Assembly (NCBI GenBank): GCA_020847315.1
Contig: JADLCF010000213.1
Span: 1 to 58,549 of the forward strand
Origin: Bryobacterales bacterium
GTDB lineage: Bacteria; Acidobacteriota; Terriglobia; Bryobacterales; Bryobacteraceae
Length of the DNA stretch: 58,549 bases
Reading direction: 5' to 3'
Within the stretch, counting starts at the first letter, position 1. Every line of letters begins with the position of its first letter. Shown one piece after another: positions 26,296 through 35,748 of this stretch. The notes under the pieces were generated by a model. It did no database searches. It was not told the origin of the DNA and saw nothing but the letters and a program-made list of their open reading frames with translations. The translations under genes and the position numbers were made by a program.

Positions 26296-26964
26296 ATGCC
26301 CAGCTATTTCCCCATCTTCCTGAATCTTGAAGACCGCCGCTGCCTGGTGATCGGCGGCAATCGCATGGCCGCCGAGAAAGCGATGAGCCTCCATGCCTGC
26401 GGCGCTCGCGTTACGGTTGCCGCCGCCGCGATCGTGGACGAACTGGCTGAATCCGTCATGTTGGGGCAGGTGAATTGGATTCATCGCGATTATCAGGCTG
26501 GTGACCTCAAGGGCTACTTTCTGGCAGTCGCCGCGCCGGACGACCGTAGCATTAACGCAGCCATTTTCCGGGAAGCGGAGGAGCGAGGCGTTCTGTTCAA
26601 CGCACTCGACGACCCGCCGCACTGCCAGTTCATCTTTCCTTCGGTACACCGGCAAGGCGATCTCGTAGTGGCCATCAGCACGGCGGGTATCGCTCCGGCG
26701 CTCGCCGTCCGGTTGCGCCAGCGCTTCGGCGTGGAGCTTGGACCCGAGTATGCGGCGTTCCTGCGCCTCGCGAGCGAGTACCGCGGCGATATCACCGCCC
26801 AACTGCCAGACTTCGCCCGGCGGCGCGAACTCTGGTATCGCATCGTCGATTCGGAGATCGTCGAACTGCTAAAGTCGGGCCGCGCCCTGGAAGCCAGAGA
26901 TGTGTTTGAGAATCTGCTCCACGCGGAAGGTATCCAGTGCGAGAGCGTTACAGCAGCTTCGTGA
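26296..26964 (+). CDS. sirC: Precorrin-2 dehydrogenase / sirohydrochlorin ferrochelatase-type protein
   Basis: 222 residues. It oxidises precorrin-2 to sirohydrochlorin with NAD, on the way to siroheme, the cofactor of sulfite reductase. The Rossmann start is LNLEDRRCLVIGGNRMAAEK. The conserved NALDDPPHCQFIFPSVHRQG and the VVAISTAGIAPALAVRLRQR region are visible. It corresponds to the N-terminal half of CysG; the methyltransferase half is encoded by cobA two genes downstream. Whether it also inserts iron, as Met8 and CysG do, cannot be told. Within the sulfate operon, 23 bp after cysN. Confidence 0.92.
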   Translation: MPSYFPIFLNLEDRRCLVIGGNRMAAEKAMSLHACGARVTVAAAAIVDELAESVMLGQVNWIHRDYQAGDLKGYFLAVAAPDDRSINAAIFREAEERGVLFNALDDPPHCQFIFPSVHRQGDLVVAISTAGIAPALAVRLRQRFGVELGPEYAAFLRLASEYRGDITAQLPDFARRRELWYRIVDSEIVELLKSGRALEARDVFENLLHAEGIQCESVTAAS

Positions 26965-27002
26965 AATTGGAAGGGAACCCCCAGGTTCCGGGAAAGGTTC
27001 GC

Positions 27003-27695
27003 ATGTTACCGGACAAGACTCAACTCGCCCGCTGGGACGATCTCGATGCGGAATCGATCATCGATCGCGCGTTTTCCGACCTGCCCGGGCCGGCCTGCTT
27101 CACGTGCAGCTTTCAGGCGGAGGACGTCGCGCTTCTGCACTTGCTACTGCAACGCGATCCCGCGATTCCGGTGCTCTTTCTGGAGACCGGCTACCACTTT
27201 CCGGAGACGATCGCCTACCGCGACAAACTAGCCTGTGAGTGGAGCCTCAATCTCGTGAACCTGGAAGCGGCGATGAGCGTCGCGGAGCAGGAAAGCCAGT
27301 TCGGCATCCTGAATCAAACGGACCCCACGCGCTGCTGCAACATCCGCAAGGTGGGTCCGCTGTGGGAAGGGCTGCGGTATTACAAGACTTGGTTTACGGG
27401 TCTACGCCGTGAGCAATCGCCGACGCGGGCGAACATGCACGCCGCCGAACGGCACGTGCTACCCACAGGCGAAGAGCTTTTCAAGGTGAGCCCCGGCGCG
27501 GCGTGGAAATGGAACGAGGTTTGGGCTTACCTCAAGATCCATGAGATCGAAGCACTGCCGCTTTATGAGCAGGGCTACACCAGCATTGGATGCGCGCCGT
27601 GTACCGCCCGCCCGAGTGGCGATGATCTCCGTTCGGGCCGCTGGGGCGGCAAGAAGCTCGAATGCGGCATTCATACCTTTACGGAAGCAAAGTAG
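27003..27695 (+). CDS. cysH: Adenylyl-sulfate (APS) reductase, CysH family with Fe-S cysteine pairs
   Basis: 230 residues. It reduces activated sulfate to sulfite. The PP-loop-like region includes FTCSFQAEDVALLHLLL. Two Cys pairs, Cys111/Cys112 in TRCCNIRKVGPL and Cys197/Cys200 in GCAPCTARP, are the ligands of the 4Fe-4S cluster that mark APS-specific assimilatory reductases. The catalytic Cys221 is in the C-terminal ECGIH. ATG 27003 with GGGAAAGG seven bases upstream is preferred; a GTG at 26937 is possible but would overlap the preceding gene. Electrons come from thioredoxin or a similar donor. Confidence 0.93.
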   Translation: MLPDKTQLARWDDLDAESIIDRAFSDLPGPACFTCSFQAEDVALLHLLLQRDPAIPVLFLETGYHFPETIAYRDKLACEWSLNLVNLEAAMSVAEQESQFGILNQTDPTRCCNIRKVGPLWEGLRYYKTWFTGLRREQSPTRANMHAAERHVLPTGEELFKVSPGAAWKWNEVWAYLKIHEIEALPLYEQGYTSIGCAPCTARPSGDDLRSGRWGGKKLECGIHTFTEAK

Positions 27696-27714
27696 AAGCG
27701 AGGGACCGGCGGCG

Positions 27715-28554
27715 ATGGCGAAAGTATATTTAGTAGGCGCGGGGCCCGGCGATCCGGATCTGCTCACCATTAAAGCCGCCCGGCTCATCGCCCAGGCGGA
27801 TGTGATTCTTTATGACCGCCTGGTGAGTCCGGAGATCCTCGCGCTCGCCAGACCGGGGGCGGAACTCATCTATGTGGGCAAGGAAAAGGGCTGCGCCGAG
27901 GAGATCCAGCGCCGCATCTTTGGCGAACTCTCACTGAACGCCCTTCGCGGCGGAGTTGTGGTTCGCCTCAAGGGCGGCGACCCGATGGTCTTCGGAAGGG
28001 GAGGCGAAGAATGGGCCTATCTCGCGCAACTGGGCGTTGCGGTGGAAGTGGTGCCTGGCATCAGTTCCGCCGTCGCGGTTCCTTCCCTGGCCGCCATTCC
28101 GCTCACGTCCCGGGGCGTTGCCCGCTCTTTCGCTGTCCTCACCGGCCAGGATCGCAATGGATTCCGCGAAGAATGGACTGGCTGCCTGGGCATCGATACG
28201 CTGGTGATTCTGATGGGGGTGGAAAACCGGGAGCGCATTGCGCGCGCGCTGATCGATTCCGGCCGGCCCGACCACCAGCCCTGCGCGTTCATTGAATGCG
28301 GCTCTACGCCTCGCGAACGGGTGGTGGTCACTACGCTCGAAGACATCGCGCAGGGGCGGGTTGAGGTGGAATCTCCTGCCATCTGGGTTTGCGGCGAGGT
28401 TGTGGCTCTGCGGGAGAGTCTGCTGCCGCGCTCGCCATCGAGCGAATCACGAAGCGCCTTCATCCCCTCGCCGCTGCCTGTCGCGGTTCGGAGAAACGCC
28501 CCGGGCAATGGCGTCCTGGAGGCGCGGGAGTTGGCGAAGAGTTTAACATCCTGA
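27715..28554 (+). CDS. cobA: Uroporphyrinogen-III C-methyltransferase
   Basis: 279 residues. It adds two SAM-derived methyl groups to uroporphyrinogen III, giving precorrin-2 for siroheme. Motifs are AKVYLVGAGPGDPDLLTIKA, ADVILYDRLVSPEI, VVRLKGGDPMVFGRGGEEW, VVPGISSAVAVPSLAAIPLT and TLVILMGVENRERIARALI. A 30-residue low-complexity C-terminal tail is not family-typical. The ORF is open upstream to 27541, but homology starts at ATG 27715, 19 bp after the cysH stop. Last gene of the sulfate operon; it links HemD product to sulfite reductase cofactor supply. Confidence 0.94.
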   Translation: MAKVYLVGAGPGDPDLLTIKAARLIAQADVILYDRLVSPEILALARPGAELIYVGKEKGCAEEIQRRIFGELSLNALRGGVVVRLKGGDPMVFGRGGEEWAYLAQLGVAVEVVPGISSAVAVPSLAAIPLTSRGVARSFAVLTGQDRNGFREEWTGCLGIDTLVILMGVENRERIARALIDSGRPDHQPCAFIECGSTPRERVVVTTLEDIAQGRVEVESPAIWVCGEVVALRESLLPRSPSSESRSAFIPSPLPVAVRRNAPGNGVLEARELAKSLTS

Positions 28555-28946
28555 GTTGCGCCGTCCATGCTAGGATTGACGCCGGTTGAAAACAGCGGAA
28601 CCGCCTCAGTGAAACCGGATCCTGATACAAATGTACCGAGTTGTGTTTTCACGCTTGGTACCAGTCGCCGGAGGGGGATCCTATAAAGATTCTCCGCGAA
28701 AATAAGCACATGGAGCACGCGGAATCGCATGCACAACATCCTCTTGTTATATTTGCAGGTAACTTCATCGCAATCTCCACAGGAAATCCCGTAGCCGCGC
28801 CGCTGCCTTGAGCCTTAAGCGCTCGCAGTATGGACTTCCGGATGCTAATGTCCATAGTTAACAATCCGATTGTTCGCCATGACCCCACCGAAAATTGCTT
28901 CACGCGATGGCGAGTTGGAGAAACGGGAACCGAAGGAGAGAATCCG
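28555..28946. other. Gene-free interval before the PEP-CTERM gene
   Basis: About 390 bp with lower GC than its surroundings and no credible ORF. GAAGGAG at about 28933-28939 is the likely ribosome site for the gene at 28947. No terminator with a T-tract is seen after cobA. No riboswitch fold is recognised. Confidence 0.4.
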
Positions 28947-29669
28947 ATGCTGTGGACCTTTGCGAAATTGGTTTCGTGCCTCGTTCTGGCTTCCGGTCTG
29001 GCTGGCGCTTCTCTACTCAATGGCGGCTTCGAATCGATAGAATCCGGCGCCTGGGAAAAAGATGGATATGTAGACGTATCATCCGGCAGGGCGTACGGAG
29101 CGGCGCAAGACGTTCTGCCCGATAGCGGCGAATACGCGATGCGCCTGGTCTCTATGAGGAGCCCCCTTTCCCTTTTCGTCGACAGGATGTCGATCGACGT
29201 CGAAATACTCAGCGCATCGAACGGGGACGTGTTGCCTAATCCAGGGGCATTGATCTGGCAAAGCGCTGCCGTGGAAGCCGGCGATACTCTCGAATTTCGC
29301 TGGAACTTTGTGAGCGATGATAACCTCGATTTTGACGATTGGGCGTTCTACGGAATCCAATTCGAGTCGATCGCCACGCAGCTCACGAGAATTGCCAGCG
29401 TAGCCAGCGTTGGCCCCGCGACCGAAGACGGGCCTACGATCAGCGGCTGGACGACGCATCGGGTTGTCTTGCCACAGAGTGGAACCTATACCATCTACTT
29501 CGGCATCGTGAATGCGATTAACGATCGTAATTCCTCCGAACTTTGGGTTGATAACGTTTCCATCCAAAGCGACTCCGGGCCGGGCAGCGAGGTCCCCGAA
29601 CCCGCAACCTTCGCGCTGCTGGCGCCCTTCGCCATCGCGCTTCTCCTCCGCCGGCGCCGCGCCGGATAG
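28947..29669 (+). CDS. PEP-CTERM sorting-domain protein
   Basis: 240 residues. A signal peptide (FAKLVSCLVLASGLAGAS) is followed by a beta-rich domain starting LLNGGFESIESGAW, typical of exported proteins with a carbohydrate-binding-like jelly-roll. The C-terminus is a PEP-CTERM signal: VPEPATFALLAPFAIALLLR then an Arg-rich end. Exosortase recognises this tripartite tail, and the proteins are usually linked to exopolysaccharide. No exosortase gene is in the window. ATG 28947 is chosen from its Shine-Dalgarno and signal peptide. Likely monocistronic. Confidence 0.88.
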   Translation: MLWTFAKLVSCLVLASGLAGASLLNGGFESIESGAWEKDGYVDVSSGRAYGAAQDVLPDSGEYAMRLVSMRSPLSLFVDRMSIDVEILSASNGDVLPNPGALIWQSAAVEAGDTLEFRWNFVSDDNLDFDDWAFYGIQFESIATQLTRIASVASVGPATEDGPTISGWTTHRVVLPQSGTYTIYFGIVNAINDRNSSELWVDNVSIQSDSGPGSEVPEPATFALLAPFAIALLLRRRRAG

Positions 29670-29750
29670 CGTTGCTCCCCGCATTATCACGGAGCGCATT
29701 CGTTCCGATTCCGCGGCATCTCGCGCGAAGACTTGGCGGCAGGCGCGACG

Positions 29751-30437
29751 TCAGACCTCGACGAGCCGGTAGCCAACCCCGGGCTCCGTCAAGAGGAAGC
29801 GCGGGCGCGCCGGGTCTGCCTCCAATTTCCGGCGAAGCTGCGCCATATAGACGCGAAGATACTGCGCCTGCTCGCTGCTCTGCGGACCCCAAACTTCCAC
29901 CAAAAGCTGCCGCTGTGTGAGTACCTTGCCGGCATGACGGATCAACACTTGCAGCAGCCGAAACTCAACCGGCGTCAGGTGGACTTCCACTCCGCCGACG
30001 CGAACCACGCGCTTCTCCAAATCCGCTTCGAGATTACTCGTGCGGAAAATGGTTCCGCCTCCGTCATTGCTGATGGTGGCAGCGCGGCGCAACGCGGCAC
30101 GGATGCGAGCGAGAAGTTCCCCCACAGCGAAGGGCTTGCTTATGAAATCGTCGGCCCCGAGATCGAGCGCGGCGATCTTCTCTTTCTCCTGGCCGCGGGC
30201 CGAAAGAACGATAATCGGCGTCTGGCTGGCGCGGCGGACTTCCCGAATGACCTCCATTCCATCCTGATCGGGCAGACCCAGGTCAAGAAGAATCAGATCC
30301 GGCTGGCGAGACGAAGCCTGGGCTATGCCTTCGGCGGCGTTCTCCGCCTCGTGAAAGCGATACTGTTCCACGGCAAGAGTGACGCGGAGAAACTTTCGAA
30401 TCTGAGGATCGTCTTCGACGATCAATAACTCCGGCAT
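29751..30437 (-). CDS. kdpE: KdpE response regulator
   Basis: 228 residues. An OmpR-type regulator: receiver domain with the phospho-acceptor Asp52 in LILLDLGLPDQDG and acidic pocket VEDD near the N-terminus, then a winged helix with LTPVEFRLLQVLIRHAGKVL and the terminal LLTEPGVGYRLVEV. It activates kdp transcription when phosphorylated by KdpD. ATG 30437 begins one base after the kdpD stop. It is the last gene of the operon in transcription order. Confidence 0.95.
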   Translation of the reverse strand: MPELLIVEDDPQIRKFLRVTLAVEQYRFHEAENAAEGIAQASSRQPDLILLDLGLPDQDGMEVIREVRRASQTPIIVLSARGQEKEKIAALDLGADDFISKPFAVGELLARIRAALRRAATISNDGGGTIFRTSNLEADLEKRVVRVGGVEVHLTPVEFRLLQVLIRHAGKVLTQRQLLVEVWGPQSSEQAQYLRVYMAQLRRKLEADPARPRFLLTEPGVGYRLVEV

Positions 30438-30438
30438 A

Positions 30439-33144
30439 TTAGTCACTATGGGGCGCCTCCGGGGGTGTGCCAACCAGCGGCAGCCAAATATGTATCACGG
30501 CGCCGCCTTCGCTTCGATTCTCCGCGCTAATGGTTCCGCCGTGGGCGAGCACGATCGAGCGGCAGATGGCCAACCCCAAGCCCGCCCCGCGCACCGCCGC
30601 GCTCGGACCGCGATAAAACTTCTCCCAGACCCGCGCTTCGTGGCCCGCCTCGAAACCCGGCCCGGAATCCATCAGATCAATGGAAACTCCCCGATCTTTC
30701 GCCTGCGCCGCGATGCCGATCGACGAACCCGCGGGCGAGTACCGGATGGAGTTCTCCAGTACATTCAGGAAAACCTGTTCCAGCAAGACATCGTCCACGG
30801 GAATCAGGGGCAGATCTTCCGGAATGTTCGTGGTAATCCGGCGGCCCTGAAGCTGCCGGTCCAAACGCGTCAGAGCCGCCCCCACAATCTCTTCGAGCGG
30901 GTGCCACTCGCGCTTGACCTCTAGCGCTCCGGATTCCAGTCGCGTCATCTCCAGCAGGTTCGCCACCAGCCGGCTCAACCGCTCCGCCTCCTGTTCAATG
31001 CTTTCCAACAGTTCGGTCTGGGTGCCTTCGCTCATCTGCCGGCGTTGGGAAATAAGGCTGCTCGCCGCACCCGTAATTGCGGCAAGGGGGGTTCGCAAAT
31101 CGTGCGACACCGCGCTGAGCAGGCCGCTCCGCATCTGCTCCGTCTCCACTTTCAACTGCGCTTCGCGGACGGCGTTCGTGGCTCTGATCCGTTCAACCGA
31201 GAGCGCCGTCTGGCTTGCGAAGAGTTCCAATAAGCGCAATTGCTCGGGATGCAGAACAAGGCTATCCTTCCCGTCGGCGACGGCCATCACTCCAAGCGTG
31301 TCCTTCGCGCCCTTGAGTGGCAGATACAGCGCCGCGGCTCCCGGAAGCGTATCGGTTCCGTAGCCCGCGCTGCGGCCATGGTCCAGCACCCATTGCGCCA
31401 CGCCGGTTTCGCTTCCCGCCACAGCCTCACCCGCCTCCGCCGCATCGCCGAACGAGATCTTGCCGGATTCATCGGGAAAGTAGAGCGCGATTCCAACTCC
31501 GAGTTCCTCCCGCGTAACGGCCGTGGCTGTACGGGCCGCCGCAACCGCTTCCGTGGCGCCGCTAAGCTCCGTGGTCAACCGGTAAAGGGCCTGCGTTCGG
31601 GCCTCCCGGCTCGCGGCGTGAACGGCCTGCAACCGGATACGGATCGCGAGGGTACTGACGATATTCGCCACAGCGAGCATCGCCACGAACGTCAGCAGAT
31701 ATTCGTAATCGGAAACCGCGAATGCGAAATAGGGCGGAACGCAGAACAGGTCGAATGCCGCAACGCTCAGCACCGATGCCGCGAACGCGACGCGGCGATT
31801 GAATCGCATTGCCACCACCAGCACGCCGAGCAGGTAGAACATCGCGAGGTTGACGGGGGAAAGAACCCCACGCAGCGCGAGAGAACCCAGGCTGCAAGCG
31901 GCTACGACGGCGCCCGCAACCGCGTAATCTCTCCAATTCTCCGTGCGATCCTGGGCAGCGCCAGGCCGAGGATCGCTGATCGTTTCCGGCTCCCCCGAGA
32001 TCGCCAGTACCTGGATTTCCCCGCTCTCGGCGATGAGCGTATCGAGTAGCGACCCACGCCATAGCCGCCACCATCGCGGCGTTGCGCTCTTGCCGGCAAT
32101 GATCTTCGAGACGTTTCGCGAACGCGCATATTGCAGCAGGCTCGTGACGACGCGATCCCCCGTCAACGTCACCGTCTCCGCGCCGAGTTGCTGAGCCAAG
32201 CGCAATGCGGAGGAGACGCGCCGGCGCACTTCGGGTGAAGCGCCGGCCTGCTGCGGAGTCTCCACGTACGCCACGATCCATTTCGCGTCCAACCGGTCCG
32301 CCAGCCGCTTCGTGGTGCGGATCAGCTTGGCAGAGAACGGGCTGGGGCCGATCGAAACCATCACGCGGTCCGCCACGGGCCAGGTGGATTGAATCGCGTG
32401 GGCGCGCCGGTAGGATCGCATCTGCGCATCCACCCGGTCCGCCGTGCGGCGAAGCGCCAGTTCGCGGAGCGCGATCAAATTCCCAGGGCGAAAGAAATTC
32501 TCCATCGCGGTTTGTGCGCGGCCCGCGAAGTAGACCTTCCCTTCTTCCATGCGGCGGCGGAGCTCATCGACGGGGAGATCCACCAACTCAATCTCGTCCG
32601 CCTGATCCAGCACGGAATCCGGCAGCGTCTCGCGCACAACCACACCCGTGACTTGCGCCACGAGGTCGTTCAGGCTATCGAGGTGCTGCACGTTGAGCGT
32701 GGCGTAGACATCGATCCCCGCGTCAATCAGTTCAAAGACGTCCTGCCATCGTTTGACGTGCCGCGAACCCGGCGCATTGGTGTGCGCAAGCTCATCCACC
32801 AGCAGCAGGGCCGGTTTCCGCGCGAGCGCGGCATCGAGATCGAACTCCCCGATTGTGATGGAGTGATGCAGCACATCCCGCCGAGGCAGCAGCGGGATCC
32901 CCTCCAACAGGTCCCCCGTCTCCTTGCGCCCGTGCGTCTCCACCACTCCGGCGACCACATCCACGCCGGAATCCAGTTGCCGCCGGGCGGCACGCAACAT
33001 GGCGTAGGTCTTTCCGACCCCGGGAGCCGCTCCAAAGAAGATCTTGAAGTGGCCACGCTGGCTCTCTCTCGCCTCCTGTTCCGCCAGCGCGAGAAGGTCG
33101 TCCGGGTTCGGTCGATCGGGCTTCACGATTGTCCTATTGTCCAT
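30439..33144 (-). CDS. kdpD: KdpD sensor histidine kinase
   Basis: 901 residues, full length. The N-terminal KdpD domain has Walker A GAAPGVGKT (38-46) and Walker B LLLVDELAHTNAPGSRH. A universal-stress-like domain follows (about 255-385), then four membrane helices (about 405-500), a GAF-like domain, the HisKA box SAVSHDLRTPLAAI with His681, and an ATPase domain with NVLENSIRYSPAG and GAGLGLAICRSIV. It senses low K+ or ionic stress and phosphorylates KdpE. It overlaps the kdpC end by 11 bases and is therefore co-expressed with the pump. Confidence 0.97.
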   Translation of the reverse strand: MDNRTIVKPDRPNPDDLLALAEQEARESQRGHFKIFFGAAPGVGKTYAMLRAARRQLDSGVDVVAGVVETHGRKETGDLLEGIPLLPRRDVLHHSITIGEFDLDAALARKPALLLVDELAHTNAPGSRHVKRWQDVFELIDAGIDVYATLNVQHLDSLNDLVAQVTGVVVRETLPDSVLDQADEIELVDLPVDELRRRMEEGKVYFAGRAQTAMENFFRPGNLIALRELALRRTADRVDAQMRSYRRAHAIQSTWPVADRVMVSIGPSPFSAKLIRTTKRLADRLDAKWIVAYVETPQQAGASPEVRRRVSSALRLAQQLGAETVTLTGDRVVTSLLQYARSRNVSKIIAGKSATPRWWRLWRGSLLDTLIAESGEIQVLAISGEPETISDPRPGAAQDRTENWRDYAVAGAVVAACSLGSLALRGVLSPVNLAMFYLLGVLVVAMRFNRRVAFAASVLSVAAFDLFCVPPYFAFAVSDYEYLLTFVAMLAVANIVSTLAIRIRLQAVHAASREARTQALYRLTTELSGATEAVAAARTATAVTREELGVGIALYFPDESGKISFGDAAEAGEAVAGSETGVAQWVLDHGRSAGYGTDTLPGAAALYLPLKGAKDTLGVMAVADGKDSLVLHPEQLRLLELFASQTALSVERIRATNAVREAQLKVETEQMRSGLLSAVSHDLRTPLAAITGAASSLISQRRQMSEGTQTELLESIEQEAERLSRLVANLLEMTRLESGALEVKREWHPLEEIVGAALTRLDRQLQGRRITTNIPEDLPLIPVDDVLLEQVFLNVLENSIRYSPAGSSIGIAAQAKDRGVSIDLMDSGPGFEAGHEARVWEKFYRGPSAAVRGAGLGLAICRSIVLAHGGTISAENRSEGGAVIHIWLPLVGTPPEAPHSD

Positions 33145-33691
33145 CCAGGAGGCGGTTCAGTTCAGCCACATTCACGCGGGCCTCGCCCAGAACGGCAAAT
33201 TGTCTCTCTTCCACGCGGCTCGCGATCAGATCATGGAGCTTCGCGAGGGGAACTCCGCGAATTCGAGCCACTCGCGGCGCCTGGTAGTAGGCGGCATCCC
33301 GGCTGATGTGAGGATCAAGGCCGCTACCCGAGGCCGTGAGGAGGTCGATCGGGATTGCCGCGCGGTTGCCCGGATCCGCCCGCAGCAGGGCGATCTTGCG
33401 CGCGGCAACCGCCGCGCCCAGGTCCGCATTAAGCGGCCCCAGATTCGACCCGGAGGACGATGCGGCATTGTATGGAAACGGGTTCGTTGCCGATGGGCGG
33501 GGCCAAAAGTATTTTGGATCGTCGAAATACCTCCCGATCATTGCGGATCCCACCACCCGCCCATCTCGTTCCACCAGGCTTCCCTCCGCCTTGGCCGGGA
33601 AGCATAGCCTCGCCAGCCCCACCATCGACAGGGGGAAGAGAATCCCCGTTAGCACCGTAAGCACCAGGAGCATCCGAAATGCAGCCATCAT
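33134..33691 (-). CDS. kdpC: K+-transporting ATPase subunit C
   Basis: 185 residues. It has a single N-terminal membrane helix ([20 protein letters not shown]) and an extracytoplasmic domain with the family motifs [21 protein letters not shown] and [20 protein letters not shown]. KdpC stabilises ATP binding and the KdpFABC complex. ATG 33691 overlaps the kdpB stop (ATGA). Length is normal. Confidence 0.95.
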   Translation of the reverse strand: MMAAFRMLLVLTVLTGILFPLSMVGLARLCFPAKAEGSLVERDGRVVGSAMIGRYFDDPKYFWPRPSATNPFPYNAASSSGSNLGPLNADLGAAVAARKIALLRADPGNRAAIPIDLLTASGSGLDPHISRDAAYYQAPRVARIRGVPLAKLHDLIASRVEERQFAVLGEARVNVAELNRLLDGQ

Positions 33692-35748
33692 GACCACCCC
33701 ATTCCCGTAAGAATCAGATCCACGGCTTTGATTCCCGCGAAAGGCAGCAGCACGCCGCCTCCTCCGTATATGAGCAGATGGCGCCGCAGCAGGGCGGCGG
33801 CGGAAACGGGGCGATAGGCAATCCCCCGCAGCGCCAAGGGAATCAACGCGACGATGATCAGCGCGTTAAAGATCACCGCGGAGAGAATCGCGCTTTCCGG
33901 AGTAGCCAGCTCCATCAGGTTCAGCGCGCCGAGTTCCGGATAGACGCCGGCGAATGCGGCGGGGATAATCGCGAAGTACTTCGCGATGTCATTCGCTGTA
34001 GAGAATGTGGTGAGCGCGCCCCGCGTAATCAGCATCTGCTTGCCGATTTCGACGATTTCAATGAGCTTGGTTGGGTTGGAATCGAGGTCCACCATGTTAC
34101 CCGCCTCCTTCGCGGCTTGCGTGCCGGAGTTCATCGCCACCGCCACGTCGGCCTGGGCAAGAGCGGGCGCATCGTTTGTGCCGTCGCCCGTCATTGCCAC
34201 CAGCCTGCCCTCCGCCTGTTTCTCCCGGATCAATTGCAGCTTCCGCTCCGGGGTCGCTTCGGCCAGAAACTCATCGACGCCCGCTTCCGCTGCGATAGCC
34301 GCGGCGGTGAGGGGGTTATCGCCCGTCACCATGATCGTGCGAATCCCCACGCGGCGCAGTTCAGCAAAGCGCTCCCGAATGCCGCCCTTCACCACGTCCT
34401 TGAGTTCCACGACTCCCAGCACTTGCGAGGCTTCCGAGACCACCAACGGCGTGCCGCCTTGCCGCGAGATCCGCTCCACGCACTCCCGCGCCTCCGGTGG
34501 GAAGCCGCCGCCCAACGCGAGTACATGCGCCTCGATGGCATCCGCCGCTCCCTTCCGGATCTGGCGCCCATTCAGATCGACGCCGCTCATCCGCGTCCGG
34601 GCCGAAAACGGCACAAAATGAGCGCACAATTCATTCAGGCTGCGCTCTCGCAGTTGAAACTTCTCCTTCGCGAGGACAACGATGCTCCGGCCCTCCGGTG
34701 TTTCGTCGGCGAGCGAGGCGAGTTGCGCCGCGCCGGCCAGCCGTTCTTCGGTACACGAGGAAACGGGAAGAAAAGCGGCGGCTTGGCGATTCCCAAGCGT
34801 GATCGTGCCCGTCTTGTCGAGCAGCAGAAGATCCACGTCTCCCGCCGCCTCCACGGCGCGGCCGGAGGTGGCAAGCACATTTGCCTGGAGCATCCGGTCC
34901 ATCCCAGCGATCCCGATCGCGGAGAGCAGGGCGCCGATAGTAGTGGGTATCAGGCACACGAGCAGGGCGATAATGGCGGTGACCGTGACCGGCGCCCCGC
35001 GCCCCGCCTCGTTCACCGCGAAGATGGAGAACGGCAGCAGCGTCACCGTGGCGATCAGGAAAACAATGCTCAACGCCGCAAGCAGGATGCCGAGCGCGAT
35101 TTCGTTCGGTGTCTTCTGCCGCTTTGCCCCTTCCACCATCCCGATCATGCGCTCCAGAAAACTCTCCCCCGCTTCCGCCGTCACGCGAACGACGAGCCAA
35201 TCCGAAAGCACGTGGGTGCCTCCCGTGACACTCGAACGGTCCCCGCCGCTCTCCCGGATCACGGGCGCGCTTTCCCCCGTGATCGCGCTCTCGTCCACGG
35301 ATGCGGCGCCTTCAATGACTTCTCCGTCCATGGGTATATCGTCCCCGGCCTCGACAAGCACGACATCTCCACGGCGCAGTTGCGAACCGGGAATGACCGT
35401 ATAAGAGCCCCAGTGGGAAGGCTCGGCAAGCTTCTTGGCGCTCACGTCCCGCCGGCTCTTGCGGAGCGCATCGGCTTGGGCTCTGCCCCGCCCCTCCGCC
35501 ATCGCCTCGGCAAGATTCCCGAAGAGCACCGTGAACCACAGCCAGACGCTGACCGCGACGATAAACCCCGCCGGGGCTTCCCCATTCCAGAAGATCGCCT
35601 GAATCCCGAGCGCCGTCGTGAGCACACTCCCAGCCAGCACTAGAAACATCACGGGATTGCGCGCCTGATGCAGCGGATTGAGTTTCTTCACGGAATCGAG
35701 TAGGGCGCCTTTGACGATGCGCGGGTCGAACATCGAACTCGTTCTCAT
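33688..35748 (-). CDS. kdpB: K+-transporting ATPase ATP-binding subunit
   Basis: 686 residues. A P-type ATPase. The actuator TGES is at residues 157-160. The phosphorylation Asp311 is in [14 protein letters not shown]. The hinge [20 protein letters not shown] and the [12 protein letters not shown] motif are intact. The KdpB-specific [15 protein letters not shown] is at the first membrane helix. It hydrolyses ATP to drive K+ uptake through KdpA. The ATG lies in the kdpA stop region with a four-base overlap. Confidence 0.97.
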   Translation of the reverse strand: MRTSSMFDPRIVKGALLDSVKKLNPLHQARNPVMFLVLAGSVLTTALGIQAIFWNGEAPAGFIVAVSVWLWFTVLFGNLAEAMAEGRGRAQADALRKSRRDVSAKKLAEPSHWGSYTVIPGSQLRRGDVVLVEAGDDIPMDGEVIEGAASVDESAITGESAPVIRESGGDRSSVTGGTHVLSDWLVVRVTAEAGESFLERMIGMVEGAKRQKTPNEIALGILLAALSIVFLIATVTLLPFSIFAVNEAGRGAPVTVTAIIALLVCLIPTTIGALLSAIGIAGMDRMLQANVLATSGRAVEAAGDVDLLLLDKTGTITLGNRQAAAFLPVSSCTEERLAGAAQLASLADETPEGRSIVVLAKEKFQLRERSLNELCAHFVPFSARTRMSGVDLNGRQIRKGAADAIEAHVLALGGGFPPEARECVERISRQGGTPLVVSEASQVLGVVELKDVVKGGIRERFAELRRVGIRTIMVTGDNPLTAAAIAAEAGVDEFLAEATPERKLQLIREKQAEGRLVAMTGDGTNDAPALAQADVAVAMNSGTQAAKEAGNMVDLDSNPTKLIEIVEIGKQMLITRGALTTFSTANDIAKYFAIIPAAFAGVYPELGALNLMELATPESAILSAVIFNALIIVALIPLALRGIAYRPVSAAALLRRHLLIYGGGGVLLPFAGIKAVDLILTGMGWS

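Noticed and set aside
33778-35643. 621-codon open frame on the plus strand opposite kdpB
   Set aside because: Shadow frame of a GC-rich gene; kdpB on the minus strand has all P-type ATPase motifs, and this frame has none.
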